Source: Tieghemostelium lacteum
Taxonomy: Eukaryota; Evosea; Eumycetozoa; Dictyosteliales; Raperosteliaceae
Assembly: GCA_001606155.1 (NCBI GenBank)
Contig: LODT01000039.1
Span: forward strand, 1 to 64,000
Length of the DNA stretch: 64,000 nt
Reading direction: 5' to 3'
A program made the translations under genes and the position numbers. Under the pieces are notes generated by a model that ran no database searches, was not told the origin of the DNA, and was given only the letters and a program-made list of their open reading frames with translations. Of this stretch, positions 57,114-64,000 are shown piece by piece; the stretch's first letter is position 1, and each line of letters begins with the position of its first letter.

Positions 57114-58163
57114 CTTTTAATAATATATTATTCTATAATTTTATAAAATTAGAAATAAAAATAAAATTTCTAGATAAAAATAAAAAATATATATATATTA
57201 TTATTAATTAATGGGAATGTGTCAATGGTATCAAAATTAGAGGTGTGGTTAGGATTTGAATTGTATTTTCTAGTTGATAATATTTAATTGTAAAAAGGAT
57301 ATTAAAAATTTGTAAACTAGCTTAAAAACTATAGTTTTTTCTAGTGGAGTGTGTGGGAATAAGTGGGTTTTATTGTTATTCCTATAATATATAAATACAA
57401 AAAGTCTGGTATTCTAAATAAAAATAAAAAAATTGTGTGATTTGTTTTTTTTTTTTTTATTATTAAATTGATTTAACACTTTTTACAAATTTTACTATAA
57501 ATAGTTATAGTGTTTAATTTATGTTGTTTTTTTTTTTTTGGGTTGGTGAAATCTTTTCAATGTAAAAACTATTACCCTTGAAATTATGAATAAAATTGAC
57601 TGTCTACTCTATTGTCCTATATTGGGTTAACATACAAAAACACAAGTTTCAAAAATATAAATGGTGTGTGTGTGTTGGTTTGTGGATAATAAAATTTATA
57701 TACCACTATTGTATGTATCAACCTTTACTTTTTGATTGAATCTTTTCAATCTCTATGTCAATGCATTGATATTGATTAAATAAAATCTATTAAAAAAATG
57801 TAGTTTGTTTTAAATAATTTGTTAAAACAACTAACCCCTCACTGAAAAAACCAAGACGATAGCTCTGTTTTTACTTGATTAAGTAATTATCTTTTAATTA
57901 TTCATGTTCCTATCATTTTCCTAAAATCATTGGATAATAATAATAATAAAAATCAAAAATTAATTAAAATTTAAAAAAAAATTTTTACAAAAAAGGGTGA
58001 ACTTAACAGTTAAATTTTAAAATTGCGCTTGTTTTTAAAATTTTAATAAATAAAAATGAAAAAAAATAATAAATTTTCAAAGATTTCAACAATTTTTTTG
58101 AAACCTTAGATTTTAAAAGAAAAGAAATCCTGTTTTAAAGAATTTATATATATATGAATATAT
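57114..58163. other. 1.05-kb divergent intergenic region
   Basis: Large spacer between the CudA-like and formin genes, long for this gene-dense part and thus likely to carry developmental control sequences. Contains several GT-rich words (TGTGTGTGTGTTGG at about 57,667). No gene or RNA recognised. Confidence 0.5.
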
Positions 58164-60730
58164 ATGAATGATATACCATTAAATATTAATATGATATTTA
58201 TAAATTCAACAATGGAAACACCAATTACAACAGATGAAAAATCATTAGAAAATCATCCATTTGAAAAAGACTTTAATAACAAATCTTCAGAATGGGCATC
58301 AAAGTTTTCAACATTGTTTACAAGTATTACTAAAAGAAAGAAGTCAAATTATGATATAGAAATTGATGCTCTAAAAGATGCTTGTATGATCTTTATAGAT
58401 GAAAATATTTAAATTATTGATAGATTTACTAATTTTATTATAAAATAGTAATATTAAATAAACCAATAAATAATGAAGAAGGAATATTAGTTTATACTTT
58501 GGATAAGACAAAAAAGTATATTCATTCATTGAATGAATTGAATATTGGATATATATATCAATCGGAAAGAGAAACTAATATAATTAGACAAAATGAAGAT
58601 GAAGTAACTCTGGCGAATAAAATTATAATTCAAGCAAATTCACTAAAGAGATTTACTATAAAGGGAGTATTGATGGAGGAGATTACTACATTGGCACTGG
58701 AAGGTTTCACCAAGAGAAAATTGTCACAGGGAATGTTGTTTTTGGAGGAAGATGGTTCACTTTGTAGGATATTCTATAGATTAAAAGATTTAATTGAAAA
58801 TACAGTTTATTGTAGTCATGATGATACTATTATGATTCAGAGATTACCTGGTCAAGAGGGTTATAGATTTAGATTTCAAGGTCAATACAGTAGACATCAA
58901 GTCGAACAAGCCCTCATTAGTTTCACATCACCTTCTGATCCAAAGACTTGGAAGAAGTTTATAGTATTAAAAGAACTTCAACACCACTCTTCTCAACCAT
59001 TTGTTGGTGAGAATATTGCCACTAGCTTCCTAAGTAAATTGACAAAATCCAAAGAGGACCAAAGCGACATGAAAATTAAAAGAGAAAACTCAGTCATTAA
59101 ATTAAAATCTAGAATGAATTTACCAATTGATGATGATGATAAGGAAAATAGAAATACTATTAATCAACAACAGACATCCTCATTTATAAATATAGTACAT
59201 AAAGTAAAAAATAGTTCAATGTCAACTCTGACTGATCTATTAAAATCAACCAAAAAATCATCATCTCCAAATCTACCATTGAAATCTGATGGTAATTCAC
59301 AAACTATAAAATCAAATATCAACACTGTTACAACAACTACACTATCATCGTCATCTTCTATTATAGTAAAAAGTGATAAAACAATTTTAGAACAAATTGA
59401 AAATATAGAAATTATTGAAAGTAGTGTGTCATCAGCCCCAATAAGTTGTCCTCCACCTCCACCTCCACCTCCACCCCCTCCACCAATGTCTAAAAAATCC
59501 AACACTAGTAATATTAATAATAATAATAACAAAACACCAAATATTAAACAACAAAAGAAAATGAGACAATTACATTGGAATGTAATTCCAAGAGATAAAT
59601 TATCAAAAACGTTTTGGGATAGTTTATCACCAATGAAATCCAGTGACAATGATCAACATTTAGTTGAATCTTGGTTTTCATTATCTCCAAATCCAAAATT
59701 ACAGAATAACACACAAAAAAAAGAGAATAGTAATAATAATAAGAATAATACAGAAGAGGAAAGAAAAAAAGATGAAGTGGGAATTATTAGATTATTGGAT
59801 TTGAGAAGATCAAATAACACATGTATTCTATTATCACAATTTAAATTATCATTTGAAGCCATTAGAGAGGCTATTATCAATTATGATGAACTTAAACTCT
59901 CTTTGGAACAATTGATTGCATTGGATGCAATGTTACCTCTAACTGAACAAGAACAGATTGCTCTGACTTCTTTTGATGGTGATCGTGAATTGTTGGGTCA
60001 AGCTGAGAAGTTCTATATGGAAATGATGAATATCTCACATCCACAACAACGTATACAATCCTATTTGTTTAAATTGGAAATCAATGACCAGGTAACACAA
60101 ATTGAAGAGAATCTGGAGCTTCTTCATTCATGTCTACTCCAAATTCAGAATTCCAAGAAATTCAAAAGAGTACTTAAAGTGATTCTTCATATTGGATCTA
60201 TTCTCAATCGTGGTACCTATTTGAATTCATCTAAAGGTTTCAAATTGGACAGTTTAGCTAAACTCTCTGATACCAAATCTAAAGATCAAAAACACAATGT
60301 AATTGATTTCATTCAATTGTACATTAGAGAGAATCAACCTGAACTCTTAAATTTCCACGAGGAAATTGATTTGATTACTCGTGTCTCTATGATGTCTTTG
60401 GAAATTCTCTTTGAGGAGATTAACGAAATTGACAGTAAATTCAAACAATTAGGTTTGGAGATTCAATATCAACAAGAAAACATCGAAACCAAACTACCAA
60501 TAGACAATTTCCTGCATCATATGGTACCTTTCTATGACCAATATCTCTGTAGATTTAAATTACTCAAATCCAAGAGTCTCCAAACTCTTAAACAATTCAA
60601 TGATTGTTGTCTCTATTATGGTGAGGATACAAATATTACCTCAAAAGATTTCTTTAATAATATTTCTAAATTTACAATTTCATTTAAAAATATTCAACAA
60701 CAACAACAACAAAATACCAATAAAAAATGA
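58164..60730 (+). CDS. Formin with FH1-FH2 and an atypical N-terminus
   Basis: Exons 58,164-58,383 and 58,449-60,730 (donor CTT/GTATGA, acceptor ATAG/TAAT, in phase); about 833 aa. A Pro-rich FH1 of only one block lies at residues about 405-420. FH2 starts at KMRQLHWNVIP and continues with NNTCILLSQFKLSFEAIREA, LTSFDGDRELLGQAEKFYM, HIGSILNRGTYLNSSKGFKL and the post/lasso features. FH2 dimers nucleate and elongate actin filaments. The N-terminal 400 residues do not look like the usual GTPase-binding/FH3 region; instead an unknown domain appears (RFTIKGVLMEEITTLALEGF). The intron call is inferred; without it the first frame ends early. Confidence 0.85.
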
Positions 60731-60769
60731 TAAAAGAATCTACCACCATTTACCTTATAGATTATATAT

Positions 60770-61570
60770 TTAAAATTCTTTTCTATCAAAAGAATATTTA
60801 TCTTTTAATTTTTGTTGATCTCTTTGTAATGCTTTTTCTTGAAGGGCTGATAGTTTTAATATTTCAAAATTCTTTAAAAGTGATAAATGTATTTTTTTAG
60901 TTTCCTCATCAAGATCAGTATTTTCTAATAATGAATCTTGCATTTCTTTTAATTCTGCTTTAATTTGTTCTTTTGTTTGTTTTTCATCGTTAATTTGTGT
61001 GGATAGATCATCAGTGTTACTAATACTGTCTACCGCACTATTGTCTTTATTAAAAAGACTTTCCAAATCACTTATTGATAGTTTTTGTACAGAATCCTTT
61101 TTCTTGAAATTTAAAGGATTACTTCTCACCTGTTCTTTTTTTAATAACTCTTGAAATACACGTTCACTAATATTTAGATCTTTTTGAATCTTTGGTAACT
61201 CTGCCAATACCTGATTAAATATCTGACTACTACTCTTATTCTTTATATTACCCTTGTCATCAAACTTTATCTGGTTAAGTACATTTTTGAAATCATTCAG
61301 TGCATTGTCGTACACTTGGTCAATTTCCTTTTCAAATTTCTCAGAGGCGTCTTCTTTCTTGGACAGAGTCATTAGATTATTGGTAATCTCTAAAAATGCT
61401 TTAGTCTGTTCAATCAACATTTGATTTTTCTTATCTAAATTATCTAAAACCTGATTGAAATCTTTATCAGCATCATCAATCATCTTATCAAATTTCCCCA
61501 TTGGTTTAAAAAAGTTCTGACTAGCAAATGTCCAAAATGACCATTGTTTTCTTAAGAATTTCTTTAACAT
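60770..61570 (-). CDS. Hypothetical coiled-coil protein
   Basis: 266 aa. The first 20 residues (MLKKFLRKQWSFWTFASQNF) are basic and aromatic without acids, like a mitochondrial presequence. The rest is charged, helical and heptad-like (QMLIEQTKAFLEITNNLMTL; EQIKAELKEMQDSLLENTDL). No domain recognised. Convergent with the formin gene, 39 bp apart. Confidence 0.7.
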   Translation of the reverse strand: MLKKFLRKQWSFWTFASQNFFKPMGKFDKMIDDADKDFNQVLDNLDKKNQMLIEQTKAFLEITNNLMTLSKKEDASEKFEKEIDQVYDNALNDFKNVLNQIKFDDKGNIKNKSSSQIFNQVLAELPKIQKDLNISERVFQELLKKEQVRSNPLNFKKKDSVQKLSISDLESLFNKDNSAVDSISNTDDLSTQINDEKQTKEQIKAELKEMQDSLLENTDLDEETKKIHLSLLKNFEILKLSALQEKALQRDQQKLKDKYSFDRKEF

Positions 61571-62183
61571 CTTTTACTATTAATACTTAAAGATGAAATA
61601 GATAAAACGATTATATGTATGATTTACAAAAAAAAAAAATAAAAATTAAAAAAAAAAAAATCAGATTTAATTAATAAATAATAAATATCAATATTGATCA
61701 CAAAGTCATCAATAATGTGTTTATGAATGAACAACTTTAAAAGATACCACTAGTGAGTTATCAACAGGTAAAAAACATTTTGAGAAAAAAAAATAAAAAT
61801 TTATTCTTTTAAAAATTCGAAATTTAATCGTTGTGGATCTTTTTTTGATAAATAAATCTTATTTTTGGTTTGTTTTTTTTTTTATAAAGTCGATAACAAC
61901 AATTTGTTCGAACTTGGTTAATACCATTTATGATCAGAAATCAACTTTAAGAAATAAACTAGTTATATATTTTTATTTTTATTATAACTAATAATAATAT
62001 TTTTTTTTTTTAATTTTTTTTTTTTTAATTTTTTTTATATTTTTTTTGTTTATATTGGTTTTTTAAAATAAATAAATAGATAATCCAAAGTAATAGATTT
62101 TTCATCTAAAATCTTTAACCCGCCATCCTAGATCAACCATTTAGCATAGAGGTGAAAAATAAAAAAAAAAAACCAGGAGAAAT
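61571..62183. other. Divergent promoter region
   Basis: AT-rich spacer with long T-runs (61,990-62,050) typical of dictyostelid promoters. No gene seen. Confidence 0.6.
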
Positions 62184-64000
62184 AATGTCAACGATAAATG
62201 ATAATCTTTCTCTTGAGGATGAAAATAGATCATTTTCTGATTTAAATAATGGTTCTCTAATGAAAAAATCATCTTCATCATCATTTATAAATCCATCTTT
62301 ATTATCACCAACACTACAACAACAACAACAGCATCATTCACAATCAGATACAAATGGATTCACTCAAAATGAAGATTATCTTAATCCTGATACTGATATT
62401 TATATAAACAATAACAATAACAACAATAATAATCAAAACCAAAACCAAAATCAAAATCAAAACCAACAACAAATGCATAGCGGTAATGGATCAATAACAT
62501 CACCTGAATCTTTTTTAAATAATTCAAACGATAATACAAAATATAATAATAATAATATTCCTGTTATGAATGGTCAGAATCAACATAATAATAGTAGTAG
62601 TAATAATGGTAGTAGTAATAGTTGGGCAGGTAATGGTGGTTCACAGAATAATCCACAATCACCTATGGTTCATCAAACATTTTATCAACATCCGACATCT
62701 CCACAAACTAATATACAGAATCAAAATCATCAACAACAACAACAGAGTTATTCAAATCCTAATACACCACAAATTACATCACCAGTTACTGTTGTTAATC
62801 AGTCCCCGCAGCATTATCAACAACAGCAACAATCTTCACCAACAGGTACAAAAACTACAACTACACAATTACCAGTACAAACTATGACATCACAACAATT
62901 ACAACAAGCACATATGGCAAAGTTACAGCAACACCAACAACAGTTGAATCAAAGATCATTTTCTACAGGTTCAATTCCAAATCCACCATTACCTCAACCT
63001 CAACAAAATATTTATAATCAAACTACACCACAACAACAACAGATACTGTCACCTCAGTATGGATATACACAACAATTTACTTCTCCACCGCCACAACAGC
63101 AACCACCAATACCATTACCACAACAAACAACACAACCAAATACACCAGTTATTAGTAGTGTATCTCCTCCAAATCAACAACAAATGATTCAACAATTAAT
63201 ACAGCAGCAACAGGCCCAACAAGCACAACAAGTCCAACAGCAACAGCAACAACCAAAGCCATATACTACAATAACACAAGCACCTGCAATGTTACCTTTA
63301 CCTTCATCTTTAGCTGGCTCTTCTCCTACTACACCTTCTGCAGTATCTATTAATAATAATCAAAATATTCAAACTGCAACACCTTCACCACAACAACCTC
63401 AACCACAAATGCAAGTACCACCATCCCAATCTGCAATTTTACAACAGCAATTAGCACAACAGCAACAACAACAATTAATACTGCAACATCAATTACAATT
63501 GGCACAACAACAGCAGCAACAACAGATACAAGCAGCACAACAACAACAACTTCAACATCAGCAACAACAAATGGTACAAACACCCACAATAACAACACCA
63601 ACAACTACCAATGTAGCACAAACACCACCACCACCACAGGCACAACCTATATCACAGCCATTAAATTTACAACAATTACAACAACAACAATTAGCTCAAC
63701 AACAAGCGGCATTAGAAGAGGAGAAAAAGAGAAAAAGAAAAGCCACTGAACAATTGGAGAAAAAAGAAACACCTTCAAAGAAATTACCTGAAAAGACTGA
63801 ATTGGATTTACAGTTTGAATCTAAAAAACAAGAGATTATATTAGATAGACAAAGGGGTACAAATCCTGATTATAAATCACCTTTTAAATCTTTAAAAGAT
63901 GCTTTAGAAAGGTTAAAGTATTTTAATATTTTTAATTCATTAGAACCTACAGGTAAATACATTCATTTTAATATATACAGTCACCCCATAGATTCAACTA
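62184..64000 (+). CDS. GLTSCR1/BICRA-like chromatin protein, 5' part
   Basis: Exon 1 runs from ATG at 62,184 to 63,952 and ends at donor CAG/GTAAAT. The next exon probably starts after CCCCATAG (about 63,991), and the gene leaves the window. Most of exon 1 is Gln/Asn/Ser/Pro-rich. Near the end come a basic segment (EEEKKRKRKATEQLEKK) and NPDYKSPFKSLKDALERLKY followed by FNIFNS. This matches the conserved GLTSCR1 motif (PDxxTPFxSxxDAxxRLLPYHVF), found in BICRA/BICRAL subunits of non-canonical BAF SWI/SNF complexes. The usual LLPYH is LKYFN here, so the match is moderate. Confidence 0.7.

Noticed and set aside
62570-62887. His/Ile-rich ORF
   Set aside because: Out-of-frame reading of the GLTSCR1-like gene's Gln/Asn region.

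Overview
The window is nuclear DNA of a dictyostelid social amoeba (Dictyostelium, Polysphondylium, Cavenderia or a relative). The evidence is very high A+T, long poly-A/poly-T runs, short AT-rich introns, Asn/Gln/Thr tracts, and dictyostelid-type genes: a CudA-like transcription factor, a DH-PH-LRR-Roc-COR-kinase Roco protein and a TMEM184 protein. The species cannot be fixed from the sequence alone.

Layout. (1) 1-650 holds a 99-bp repeat, a tRNA-Leu(UAG) gene and LINE debris. (2) 750-8,900 carries ordinary genes: three unrecognised ORFs, a CWH43/PGAP2-interacting protein, a BAR-domain protein and a MORN-repeat protein. (3) About 9.2-27.3 kb is an accessory island rich in mobile DNA. It contains a U-box/glycine-zipper gene between two copies of a small TIR element, two 5'-truncated LINEs, a small HNH-like zinc protein, a decayed zinc-finger-like gene split by a solo LTR, and a large gene with two serine-recombinase-like domains split by a young LTR element. 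It also contains two copies of one unknown gene fragment, a tRNA-Pro(AGG) gene and a hAT transposon. (4) 27.8-64 kb is a dense run of single-copy cellular genes: RBBP4-type histone chaperone, cyclophilin H, a KANSL2/INO80D-like zinc protein, ERH, DDX52, BORCS5, serine dehydratase, VPS33, Roco kinase, RagC/D, TMEM184, an ependymin-like secreted protein, CudA-like factor, a formin, and the 5' part of a GLTSCR1/BICRA-like gene that runs off the right edge.

Themes. Several housekeeping genes act in chromatin (RBBP4, KANSL2-like, CudA-like, GLTSCR1-like), RNA processing (CypH, ERH, DDX52) and the lysosome/endosome (VPS33, BORCS5, RagC/D). They are separate transcription units and I see no operon-like linkage.

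The most unusual content is the tandem serine-recombinase gene (16.6-22.2 kb). Next is the arrangement around both tRNA genes: the same 99-bp repeat lies 67-68 bp upstream of each tRNA, and LINE sequence lies downstream in the sense orientation. This fits tRNA-gene-targeted integration, a known habit of dictyostelid retroelements.
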